49,635 bases of DNA from Streptomyces benahoarensis (lineage in GTDB: Bacteria > Actinomycetota > Actinomycetes > Streptomycetales > Streptomycetaceae). A program made the translations under genes and the position numbers. Numbering within the stretch: position 1 is the first letter of the stretch; every line of letters begins with the position of its first letter. The notes below the pieces were generated by a model, which was given only the letters and a program-made list of their open reading frames with translations, was not told the DNA's origin and did not search any database. The DNA lies in contig NZ_VKJP01000012.1 of assembly GCF_007280575.1 (NCBI RefSeq), positions 1 to 49,635 on the forward strand, in the 5' to 3' direction. Shown one piece after another: positions 42,753-49,635 of this stretch.

Positions 42753-42824
42753 CGTACACCGCGTACCGGCCGTACCGGCCGTACCGGTCGTACCGGTACG
42801 CCGTGCGCCCGTCGTACCGGTACG
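42753..42824. repeat. 9-bp tandem repeats CGTACCGGY and 12-bp palindromes
   Basis: CGTACCGG(C/T) starts at 42762, 42771, 42780 and 42789 in direct tandem and again at 42813, with a degenerate copy at 42753. CGTACCGGTACG, a perfect 12-bp palindrome, occurs at 42789-42800 and 42813-42824, exactly 24 bp apart. It lies about 190-260 bp before the M55 gene. Confidence 0.75.
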
Positions 42825-43013
42825 CCACGCGACGGCCGGTGGCGCCGCGGCGCGGCTCGCCGCCGCCGAACGGGGAGGGGAAGCGCAGGCCGGACGGTGA
42901 GGATGCTTGGATGGGCCGGTCGAACACGGGACCTGGCGGTGCCCCTTGGGGGAACGGTCACCGGGGACCGCGACGGGCACGGACCGTTCCGACCGGCGAG
43001 AGGGCGCAACCAC

Positions 43014-43847
43014 ATGAAGATCCTCATCAGCGCGGACATGGAGGGCGCCACCGGCGTCACCTGGCCCGCCGACGTGCTGCCGGGCACGCCCCAATGGGAG
43101 CGCTGCCGCCATATGTTCACCTCCGACGTCAACGCCGCGGCCGCCGGGTTCTTCGCCGGGGGCGCCGACGAGGTGCTGATCAACGAGGCGCACTGGTCGA
43201 TGCGGAACCTCCTGCTGGAACAGCTCGACGAACGCGTCCAGATGCTCACCGGCCGCCACAAGTCCCTGAGCATGGTCGAGGGCGTCCAGCACGGCGACGT
43301 CGACGGCATCGCCTTCATCGGCTACCACACCGGCGCCGGGACCGAGGGCGTCCTCGCCCACACCTACCTCGCCAACTCCCTCACCGGCGTCTGGGTCAAC
43401 GGCACCCGCGCCAGCGAGGGCTACCTCAACGCCCTCGTCGTCGCCGAGTACGGCGTCCCCGTCGTCCTGGTCACCGGCGACGACCGCACCTGCGTGGACG
43501 CCCGCGGCTACGCCCCCGAGGCCCGTACCGTCGCCGTCAAGGATTACGTCTCCCGCTACGCCGCCGTCTGTCGGCCCCCGGCCCGTACCGCCGCCGACAT
43601 CCGCGACGCCGCCCGCGCCGCCATCGCCCTGGCGGTCCGCCACGAACCGGCGCGCGGCGGCCCGTTCCGCGTGGAGATGGAGTTCGACGCCGAGCACCTC
43701 GTCGGCGCCGCCTCCTGCGTCCCCGGTGTCGAACGCTGCGGGGAGCGCCGCGTCGCCTACACCAGCGACGACATGTACGAAGGGATCCGCTGCTTCAAGG
43801 CGGTCACCACCCTCGCCTCGTCCGCAGTGGAGGAGCAGTATGGCTGA
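43014..43847 (+). CDS. M55-family peptidase (D-aminopeptidase DppA type), 277 aa
   Basis: Zinc enzyme family whose Bacillus subtilis member DppA removes N-terminal D-amino acids. The metal-site residues are present: D8 and E10 (SADMEG), H60 (INEAHWS), H105 (GYHTGAGTEG) and E135 (RASEGYLN), almost the numbering of DppA. ATG at 43014; GAGAGGG is about 9 bases upstream. Its 3' end overlaps the next gene by 8 bp, so it begins a peptidase operon with M20 and S9 enzymes, probably for breakdown of peptides, possibly D-residue-containing ones. Confidence 0.92.
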   Translation: MKILISADMEGATGVTWPADVLPGTPQWERCRHMFTSDVNAAAAGFFAGGADEVLINEAHWSMRNLLLEQLDERVQMLTGRHKSLSMVEGVQHGDVDGIAFIGYHTGAGTEGVLAHTYLANSLTGVWVNGTRASEGYLNALVVAEYGVPVVLVTGDDRTCVDARGYAPEARTVAVKDYVSRYAAVCRPPARTAADIRDAARAAIALAVRHEPARGGPFRVEMEFDAEHLVGAASCVPGVERCGERRVAYTSDDMYEGIRCFKAVTTLASSAVEEQYG

Positions 43848-45177
43848 GCAGCACGGACCCGTCGACGACAAGGCCCTCGACGAGGTCGTCCGGTTCACCT
43901 CGGATCTGATCCGCATCGACACCACCAACCACGGCGACGGCACCTGCCGGGAACGCCCGGCCGCCGAGTACGTCGCCGAAGCCCTCACTGAGGCCGGGCT
44001 CGAACCGACGCTGCTGGAGCGGACCGAGGGCCGCACCAACGTCGTCGCTCGCATCGAGGGCACCGACCCGTCGGCCGACGCCCTCCTCGTCCACGGCCAC
44101 CTCGACGTCGTCCCCGCCGAGCCCGCCGACTGGACCGTCCACCCCTTCTCCGGCGAGGTCCGCGACGGCGTCGTCTGGGGCCGTGGCGCCATCGACATGA
44201 AGAACATGGACGCGATGGTGCTCGCCACCGTCCGCCGCTGGGCCCGCGACGGCGTCCGCCCCCGCCGCGACATCGTCCTCGCCTTCACCGCCGACGAGGA
44301 GGCCAGCGCCGAGGACGGCTCCGGCTTCCTCGCCGACCGGCACGCCGCGCTCTTCGAGGGCTGCACCGAGGGCATCAGCGAATCCGGCGCCTTCTCCTTC
44401 CACACCGACACCGGGCTCCACCTCTACCCCGTCGCCGCAGGTGAACGCGGTACCGCCTGGCTCAAGCTGACCGCCCACGGCCGCGCCGGACACGGTTCGA
44501 AGGTCAACCGCGCCAACGCCGTCACCCGCCTCGCCGCCGCCGTCACCCGCATCGGCGAGCACCGCTGGCCGGTCCGCCTCACCCCCACCGTCCGCGCCGC
44601 CCTGCGCGAACTCGCCGCCCTGCACGGCATCACCGACGCCGACCCCGACGCGCCGGACTTCGACGTCGACGCCCTCCTCGCCCGCCTCGGCACCGCCGCC
44701 GCGCTCGTCGAGCCGACCGTCCGCAACAGCGCCAACCCGACGATGCTGGACGCCGGTTACAAGGTCAATGTCATCCCCGGCAGCGCCGGAGCCCAGGTGG
44801 ACGGCCGGGTCGTGCCCGGCGGCGAGGACGAGTTCCGCGCCACCCTGGACCGCCTCACCGGACCCGACGTCAGCTGGGAGATCGACCACGGCGAGGTCGC
44901 CCTCCAGGCACCCGTCGACTCACCGGCCTTCGCGGGCATGCGCGCCGCCCTGGAGCGCTTCGACCCGGACGCCCATGTCGTGCCGTACTGCATGTCCGGC
45001 GGCACCGACGCCAAGCAGTTCTCCCGGCTCGGCATCACCGGCTACGGCTTCTCCCCGCTCAAGCTCCCGCCGGGCTTCGACTACCAGGCGCTCTTCCACG
45101 GCGTCGACGAACGCGTCCCCGTCGACGCCCTGCACTTCGGCGTCCGCGTCCTGGACCACTTCCTGCTCCGCGCCTGA
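43840..45177 (+). CDS. M20-family metallohydrolase, 445 aa
   Basis: Di-zinc peptidase or acylase fold. Seen: VHGHLDVVPAEPADWTVHPF (metal His and catalytic Asp), GRGAIDMKNMDAMVLA, FTADEEAS (catalytic Glu pair), the dimerisation-domain HGRAGHGSKVNRANAV, and the late metal His in LFHGVDERVPVDAL. Length is normal. ATG at 43840 lies inside the M55 gene's end with GGAGGAGC upstream, so translation is coupled. The substrate is unknown; dipeptides or N-acylated amino acids are the family's range. Confidence 0.92.
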   Translation: MAEQHGPVDDKALDEVVRFTSDLIRIDTTNHGDGTCRERPAAEYVAEALTEAGLEPTLLERTEGRTNVVARIEGTDPSADALLVHGHLDVVPAEPADWTVHPFSGEVRDGVVWGRGAIDMKNMDAMVLATVRRWARDGVRPRRDIVLAFTADEEASAEDGSGFLADRHAALFEGCTEGISESGAFSFHTDTGLHLYPVAAGERGTAWLKLTAHGRAGHGSKVNRANAVTRLAAAVTRIGEHRWPVRLTPTVRAALRELAALHGITDADPDAPDFDVDALLARLGTAAALVEPTVRNSANPTMLDAGYKVNVIPGSAGAQVDGRVVPGGEDEFRATLDRLTGPDVSWEIDHGEVALQAPVDSPAFAGMRAALERFDPDAHVVPYCMSGGTDAKQFSRLGITGYGFSPLKLPPGFDYQALFHGVDERVPVDALHFGVRVLDHFLLRA

Positions 45178-45191
45178 CCGCCGCCGCGCGT

Positions 45192-45214
45192 CCGGTGCCC
45201 CGCCCGGGGACCGG
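45192..45214. terminator. Weak GC hairpin between M20 and S9 genes
   Basis: CCGGT-G-CCCC pairs with GGGG-ACCGG around the loop GCCC, flanked by the direct repeat GCGCGTCCGG. No T-tract. It may attenuate or stabilise rather than end the operon transcript. Confidence 0.35.
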
Positions 45215-45289
45215 CCGCGCGTCCGGGCGGTCCCGTCGTCCGCGCACCCCACGCCCCGGCCCCGCCGGTGAACAAGGAGGAAGACCCGC

Positions 45290-47305
45290 ATGGTGACCAC
45301 GGCCCCCTACGGCGCCTGGACGTCCCCGGTGGACGCCCGGACCGTCGCCGCCCACGACGGACGCCCCGCCTTCGTCGGGGTGATCGGCGACGAGGTCTGG
45401 TGGACCGCGCCGCGCCCCGCCGAGGGCGGCCGCCGGGCGCTCATCCGCCGCCGCGCCGACGGCACGGAGGAGTCCGTGCTCCCCGCGCCGTGGAACGTCC
45501 GCAGCCGCGTCCACGAGTACGGCGGCCAGCCCTGGGCCGGGACCGTCACCGACCGCGGACCGCTCGTCGTCTTCAGCGACTTCGCCGACCAGCGCCTCTA
45601 CGCCTACGCCCCCGACCACGACGCGGCGCCCCGCCCCCTCACCCCGCTCTCGCCGGCCGGCGACGGACTGCGCTGGGCCGACCCGGTGCTCGTCGGCGAC
45701 GAGGTGTGGTGCGTCCTGGAGGAGTTCACCGGCGACGGGCCCACCGACGTGCGCCGTCTCGTCGCCGCCGTCCCCCTCGACGGCGCCGCCGCCGACGACC
45801 GCGCCGCCGTCCGCGAACTGGGCGACGACCGCCACCGCTTCGTCACCGGCCCCCGCCTCTCGCCCGACGGCCGCCACGCCGCCTGGCTCGCCTGGGACCA
45901 TCCCCGGATGCCCTGGGACGGCACCCTCGTGATGCTCGCGGACACCACCGCCGACGGGGAGTTCACCGTCGTCCGCCCGATACTCGGCGACCTCGGGCCC
46001 GACGTGCCCGCGCCCGGGCAGCGCGGTGAGTCCGTCGCCCAGATCGAATGGGCCCCGGACGGCGCCCTGCTCTTCGTCTCGGACCGCGAGGGCTGGTGGG
46101 AGCTGTACCGCACCGAGGTCGCCGACGGCCGCGCCGCGGAGCCCCGGCGGCTGTGCGCCGCCCGCCGGGAGGAGTTCGGCGGCCCGCTGTGGAACGTCGG
46201 CTCGCGGTGGTTCCTGCCCCTGGAGAGCGGCACCCTCGCCACCCTCCACGGCCACGGCACCACCACACTCGGCATCCTCGACCCGGTCAGCGGCGACCTC
46301 GTCGACACCGCCGGACCCTGGACCGAGTGGGCATCGACCCTCGCCGTCCACGGCAGCCGCGTCATCGGCGTCGCCGCCGGGCCGCACACCGGATACGAGA
46401 TCGTCGAACTGGACACCTGCACCGGCCGCGCCCGCGTCCTCGCCCACCACCACACCGACGCCGTCGACCCGGCCTACTACCCGCGGCCCGAGGCCCGCAC
46501 CTTCACCGGCCCCGGCGGACGCGACGTCCACGCCCATCTCTATCCGCCGCACAACCCGGACCACACGGCGCCCGATGGGGAGTTTCCGCCGTACGTCGTC
46601 TGGGCCCACGGCGGTCCCACCGGCCACTCCCCGCTCGTCCTCGACCTGGAGATCGCCTACTTCACCTCCCGCGGCATCGGCGTCGCCGAGGTCAACTACG
46701 GCGGCTCCACGGGCTACGGCCGCGCCTACCGTGAACGGCTGCGCGGCCGGTGGGGCGTGGTCGACGTCGAGGACTGCGCGGCCGTCGCCGAGGCGCTGGC
46801 CGACGAGGGCACCGCCGACCGCGCCCGGCTCGCCATCCGCGGCGGCAGCGCCGGGGGCTGGACCACCGCCGCGTCCCTCACCTCCACCGACCTGTACGCG
46901 TGCGGCACCATCAGCTACCCGATCCTGGACCTCGCGGGCTGGGCGACCGGCGAGACGCACGACTTCGAATCGCAGTACCTGGAATCCCTCGTCGGACCCC
47001 TCGCGGAGGTCCCCGACCGCTACCGCGAGCGTTCGCCGCTGCACCGCGCCGACCACATCCGGGCACCGTTCCTGCTGCTCCAGGGCCTCGACGACGTCAT
47101 CTGTCCGCCCGCGCAGTGCGACCGCTTCCTCGCCGAGGTCGCCGGGCGCGGCATCCCGCACGCCTACCTCGCCTTCGAGGGGGAGGGCCACGGCTTCCGC
47201 CGCGCCGACACCTTGATCAGCGCCCTGGAGTGTGAACTCGCCCTCTACGCCCATGCGTTCGGCGTGGAGCGCCCGGATCTGACGCCGCTCGCCCTACGGC
47301 ACTGA
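45290..47305 (+). CDS. S9-family (prolyl oligopeptidase type) serine peptidase, 671 aa
   Basis: N-terminal beta-propeller of ~400 residues (ARTVAAHDGRPAFVGVIGDE onward, with WDHPRMPWDGT and LFVSDREGWWELY), then an alpha/beta-hydrolase domain. The triad is visible: Ser in IRGGSAGGWTTAAS, Asp in LLQGLDDVICPPAQ and His in FEGEGHGFRRAD. No signal peptide, so cytoplasmic. ATG at 45290 has AAGGAGG nine bases upstream. It is the third gene of the peptidase group, 112 bp after M20, and ends at a hairpin. Confidence 0.93.
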   Translation: MVTTAPYGAWTSPVDARTVAAHDGRPAFVGVIGDEVWWTAPRPAEGGRRALIRRRADGTEESVLPAPWNVRSRVHEYGGQPWAGTVTDRGPLVVFSDFADQRLYAYAPDHDAAPRPLTPLSPAGDGLRWADPVLVGDEVWCVLEEFTGDGPTDVRRLVAAVPLDGAAADDRAAVRELGDDRHRFVTGPRLSPDGRHAAWLAWDHPRMPWDGTLVMLADTTADGEFTVVRPILGDLGPDVPAPGQRGESVAQIEWAPDGALLFVSDREGWWELYRTEVADGRAAEPRRLCAARREEFGGPLWNVGSRWFLPLESGTLATLHGHGTTTLGILDPVSGDLVDTAGPWTEWASTLAVHGSRVIGVAAGPHTGYEIVELDTCTGRARVLAHHHTDAVDPAYYPRPEARTFTGPGGRDVHAHLYPPHNPDHTAPDGEFPPYVVWAHGGPTGHSPLVLDLEIAYFTSRGIGVAEVNYGGSTGYGRAYRERLRGRWGVVDVEDCAAVAEALADEGTADRARLAIRGGSAGGWTTAASLTSTDLYACGTISYPILDLAGWATGETHDFESQYLESLVGPLAEVPDRYRERSPLHRADHIRAPFLLLQGLDDVICPPAQCDRFLAEVAGRGIPHAYLAFEGEGHGFRRADTLISALECELALYAHAFGVERPDLTPLALRH

Positions 47306-47314
47306 ATCCGGCGA

Positions 47315-47345
47315 CCGGGCCGCCCCGCACGGGGGAGCGGCCCGG
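47315..47345 (+). terminator. Terminator hairpin after the S9 gene
   Basis: CCGGGCCGC and GCGGCCCGG arms extend into a CCCC/GGGG inner stem with one bulge and loop GCAC, ten bases after the stop. Confidence 0.75.
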
Positions 47346-47420
47346 CCCACCCGGCGGGACGCTGCGCAGGGGCGGGCGCGGGGCGCCTCGCGCACGCCCA
47401 GGTTTTCTCTGTTCCCGCCG

Positions 47421-47450
47421 TTGACACGCCAGTTGGGCATCCCCGAGCAT
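47421..47450 (+). promoter_or_regulatory. Possible promoter of the secreted hydrolase gene
   Basis: A perfect -35 TTGACA (47421-47426) is followed after 17-18 bp by a weak -10 (CGAGCAT). It lies after the S9 terminator and 52 bp before the GTG start. Confidence 0.4.
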
Positions 47451-47501
47451 GAGCGCGCCGTTACCGACTGGTTGGTACGGCATGTCCATGTGGAGGTCCC
47501 C

Positions 47502-49355
47502 GTGCCCAGCGTCTTCCGCCCCGCGCACCGCCGCACCACCCGCCCCGCGCTCCGCACCGCCCTGACCGTGCTGACCGCCACGGCGCTCACCGCCCCGCTC
47601 GCCCTCGCCGCCCCGGCCACCGCCGCGTCCGCCGACCCGTACACCGCCACCGCGCTCAAGCTCACCGTCCGCGCGGGCGACCGCGACTGCACCGTGGACG
47701 CCGACCTCTACCGCCCGGCGGGCGTCGACGCGGCGCATCCGGCGCCCGCGGTGCTGACCACCAACGGCTTCGGCGGGAGCAAGTCCGACGGCTCGACCGC
47801 CGCGACGGCCAAGGCGTTCGCGTCCCGCGGCTATGTCGCCCTTGCCTACTCCGGGCTGGGCTTCGGCAAGTCCGGCTGCCCGATCTCGCTGGACGACCCG
47901 AAGACCGACGGCAAGGCGGCGAGCCAGCTCATCGACTTCCTCGCCGGGTCCCGCACCGCCGACGACGGCACCCGCGTCGACTACGTCACCAAGGACCGCA
48001 CCGCGAAGGGCGCCGCCCCGGACCCGCGCGTCGGCATGATCGGCGGCTCCTACGGCGGCGCGATCCAGATGGCCACCGCCGCCGTCGACCACCGCGTCGA
48101 CGCGCTCGTCCCCCTCATCACCTGGAACGACCTCGCGTACTCCCTCGACCCCAACAACGCGGGCCGCACCGACGGGGTGACCGGCCCGGTCCCCGGCGCA
48201 TACAAGAAGGAGTGGACCAGCGGGTTCTTCCTGATAGGCGAGGCGCAGGGGCTGCTCAACCCGAGCTTGGACCCGTCCCGGCTCGGCGGCGCGGGCTGTC
48301 TGCACTTCGTCGCCGACGCCTGCCGCACCAAGCGGCTGCTGGACTCCGGCCGTTACCCCGCCGACCGCGCCGCGGAGATGCTGACGTACGCGCGCAGCGT
48401 CTCCCCGGTCTCGTACCTGAAGTCGGTCAAGGCGCCGACCCTGCTCGTCCAGGGGGAGGCCGACACCCTCTTCAACCTCAACGAGGCGACCGCCACCTAC
48501 CGGACGCTGAAGGGCCAGGGCACCGACGCCAAGATGATCTGGCAGTCCTGGGGCCACAGCGGCGGCATGGACAAGCCCGCGCCCGGTGAACTCGACCTGG
48601 GCAAGGGCAACCTGGAGACCAGCTACGTCGGCCGCCGCATCCTGGCGTGGTTCGACCGCTACCTGAACCACCGCACCGGTACGGACACCGGCCCGGCGTT
48701 CGCCTACTACCGCGACTGGGCCGCCGACGGCGACACGTACGGCACCGCGGACGCTTTCCCGACGGGCGGTGCGCGCACGCTCTACCTTTCGGGCGACGGC
48801 ACGCTCGTCGACAGCCGCGCGAAGGTGGTCCGCGGCAGCCGCGAGTACCGCAACTGGCTGGTGCCCACCAGCCATTCGGAGAACTCCCTCGCCGGGGTGC
48901 TGGGCCTGCCCGACCGCGCGCCGTACGACACCCGGGGCACCGCCCTGGACTGGACGTCCGAGCCGGTCACCGGCGGTCCGCTGGACGTCGCGGGCATCCC
49001 CCGGGCGACGCTGAAGGTCGTCTCGCCCCGGACCGAGCGGACGCAGGGCAGCTCCGACGCCGCCGACCGGCTGGTGCTCTTCGCCAAGCTCTACGACGTC
49101 GCACCGGACGGCTCGCAGACGCTGGTGCACCGCCTGGTGGCGCCGGTGCGGGTACCGGACGTCACCCGGAAGTTCACCGTCCAGCTGCCGGGCATCGTCC
49201 ACCGCTACGCCCCGGGGCACCGGCTGCGCTTCACCCTCGCGGCCAGCGACGGCGCGTACCACGGCAACCGCGGCGTCAAGCCGGTGACGGTCACCAGCGC
49301 GCCCGGCGACACCGGAGTCCTCGAACTCCCCGTCGTCCAGGGGAGCGTGCGGTAG
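47502..49355 (+). CDS. Secreted CocE/X-Pro dipeptidyl-peptidase-like (S15) hydrolase, 617 aa
   Basis: GTG at 47502 with GGAGG five bases upstream opens a signal peptide (basic HRRTTRP, then ALTVLTATALTAPLALAAPA, cleavage near ATAASA, residue 44). The alpha/beta-hydrolase core has Ser in MIGGSYGGAIQMA, Asp in LVQGEADTLFNL and His in SWGHSGGMD. The C-terminal 200 residues form the jelly-roll domain typical of the S15/CocE family (GPLDVAGIPRATLKVVSP). An Arg-Arg pair before the hydrophobic part leaves Tat export possible. Exported peptidase or esterase; the exact substrate cannot be told. Confidence 0.9.
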   Translation: MPSVFRPAHRRTTRPALRTALTVLTATALTAPLALAAPATAASADPYTATALKLTVRAGDRDCTVDADLYRPAGVDAAHPAPAVLTTNGFGGSKSDGSTAATAKAFASRGYVALAYSGLGFGKSGCPISLDDPKTDGKAASQLIDFLAGSRTADDGTRVDYVTKDRTAKGAAPDPRVGMIGGSYGGAIQMATAAVDHRVDALVPLITWNDLAYSLDPNNAGRTDGVTGPVPGAYKKEWTSGFFLIGEAQGLLNPSLDPSRLGGAGCLHFVADACRTKRLLDSGRYPADRAAEMLTYARSVSPVSYLKSVKAPTLLVQGEADTLFNLNEATATYRTLKGQGTDAKMIWQSWGHSGGMDKPAPGELDLGKGNLETSYVGRRILAWFDRYLNHRTGTDTGPAFAYYRDWAADGDTYGTADAFPTGGARTLYLSGDGTLVDSRAKVVRGSREYRNWLVPTSHSENSLAGVLGLPDRAPYDTRGTALDWTSEPVTGGPLDVAGIPRATLKVVSPRTERTQGSSDAADRLVLFAKLYDVAPDGSQTLVHRLVAPVRVPDVTRKFTVQLPGIVHRYAPGHRLRFTLAASDGAYHGNRGVKPVTVTSAPGDTGVLELPVVQGSVR

Positions 49356-49380
49356 CGGAGAGGGCGCATCCGAAGGCATC

Positions 49381-49424
49381 GCGCGCCGCCCTCCGCCGCC
49401 GACCGACGGCGCGGGGCGGCGCGC
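49381..49424 (+). terminator. Terminator hairpin after the secreted hydrolase
   Basis: An 11-bp perfect stem GCGCGCCGCCC / GGGCGGCGCGC encloses a smaller GC hairpin. It lies 26 bp after the stop codon. The 90 genomic bases that follow show nothing else. Confidence 0.7.
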
Positions 49425-49513
49425 CCCTCGGAGCCGGGCGGGCGTGCGCTCCCCGGGCACGGCCACGACGGAGCGCCGCCCGGCCCGGCCCCCGCACGGC
49501 AGCGGACCGGGAC

Positions 49514-49635
49514 CTGTCTCTTATACACCTCTCCGAGCCCACGAGACGCTCATGAAGCTCGTATGCCGTCTTCTGCTTGAAAAAAAAAAATAATAAAATC
49601 GAGAGACTGCTTTAGATAAAAAGTAAGCAATAATA
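49514..49635. other. Sequencing artefact: Nextera read-through adapter and poly-A tail
   Basis: From 49514 the sequence reads CTGTCTCTTATACAC, then CTCCGAGCCCACGAGAC, an 8-base index GCTCATGA, and the P7 end CTCGTATGCCGTCTTCTGCT up to 49579. An A-run and AT-rich low-quality sequence follow to the end. One or two bases differ from the canonical adapter. This is not genomic DNA, despite its sharp drop in GC. Confidence 0.97.

Larger units (their letters stand above)
42311..43013. other. 703-bp divergent intergenic region
   Basis: Lies between the sigma factor (-) and the M55 peptidase (+). It holds an imperfect inverted repeat (42643-42675), a cluster of 9-bp repeats and palindromes (42753-42824), and a less GC-rich patch near 42500-42570. 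Frames crossing it give Tyr/Arg-rich or Arg/Pro-rich sequence without ribosome binding sites; no gene is called. Confidence 0.5.

Noticed and set aside
42159..44411. 750-codon minus-strand frame across the sigma promoter region and M55 gene
   Set aside because: It lies opposite a well-supported M55 gene, overlaps the sigma gene in another frame and has no domain.
45059..47254. Long minus-strand frame opposite the S9 peptidase
   Set aside because: Low-complexity Gly/Ala/Asp/Arg sequence without domains; the plus strand has a full catalytic triad and good ribosome binding site.
47217..49466. Long minus-strand frame opposite the secreted hydrolase
   Set aside because: Same shadow effect; the plus-strand protein has a signal peptide and complete S15-type motifs.
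1..49635. tRNA, rRNA or riboswitch genes
   Set aside because: Intergenic regions were read for cloverleaf-like arms, the TPsiC consensus and known riboswitch cores; none was convincing. A covariance-model search would be decisive.
49580..49635. AT-rich tail as a replicon end or foreign DNA
   Set aside because: It directly follows the P7 adapter and is the usual low-quality read end.

Overview
The window is about 49.6 kb of very GC-rich DNA. GTG and TTG starts, purine-rich ribosome binding sites, tightly overlapping genes and a third-position G/C bias all point to a Streptomyces or closely related actinomycete. Both ends carry Illumina Nextera adapter (1-12 and 49514 onward), so this is a draft contig with untrimmed ends. 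No rRNA, tRNA, CRISPR array or insertion sequence was seen.

Left part, 1-12.3 kb, central carbon and lipid metabolism. After the cut start of a possible nucleotidyltransferase come a Nudix hydrolase (-) and a glycerate kinase (+), then a long block on the minus strand. Read in its own direction the block runs: double 3-hydroxyacyl-CoA dehydrogenase, TetR regulator, crotonyl-CoA carboxylase/reductase (ccr), ethylmalonyl-CoA mutase (meaA/ecm), MaoC hydratase, acyl-CoA dehydrogenase, phosphatidylserine decarboxylase (psd) and phosphatidylserine synthase (pssA). The middle genes are steps of the ethylmalonyl-CoA pathway (C4 acyl-CoA to C5 and C3 units, polyketide extender supply). The CoA-ester lyase gene often found between meaA and maoC is absent; a 19-codon open frame occupies its place.

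Middle-left, 12.3-16.6 kb. A HEAT-repeat protein, an XRE regulator that may be read from a leaderless transcript, two tiny overlapping Cys-containing proteins, an SRPBCC protein ending at a perfect 21-bp terminator, and a convergent AraC-type regulator gene that has lost its DNA-binding end at that terminator.

Centre, 16.7-42.3 kb, the most unusual part: a type VII secretion-linked locus built around one giant gene. On the minus strand a 13.2-kb gene encodes a 4,403-residue protein. It has a T7SS-type helical N-terminus, a hydrophobic segment, a long low-complexity stretch, three tandem ~670-residue modules each with an apparently complete ADP-ribosyltransferase signature (R, STS, QWE), a fourth module header without the enzyme, and about 1,400 residues of repetitive beta-rich and glycine-rich sequence. 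It overlaps (ATGA) an 889-residue beta-helix plus EccA-like AAA+ ATPase gene, followed by a membrane-anchored ricin-type lectin gene. Divergent from it are a 313-residue WXG-like protein and two WXG100-like proteins. Converging on these are an EccC/EssC-type three-domain ATPase, a one-TM membrane protein and an ECF sigma factor. A long inverted repeat between the two divergent arms contains what look like two identical ECF-type promoters back to back. No EccB, EccD, EccE or mycosin gene is visible.

Right part, 42.3-49.5 kb. A 700-bp intergenic region with 9-bp tandem repeats and palindromes precedes three peptidase genes (M55 D-aminopeptidase family, M20 metallohydrolase, S9 serine peptidase), then a secreted S15/CocE-type alpha/beta hydrolase and the adapter-contaminated end.
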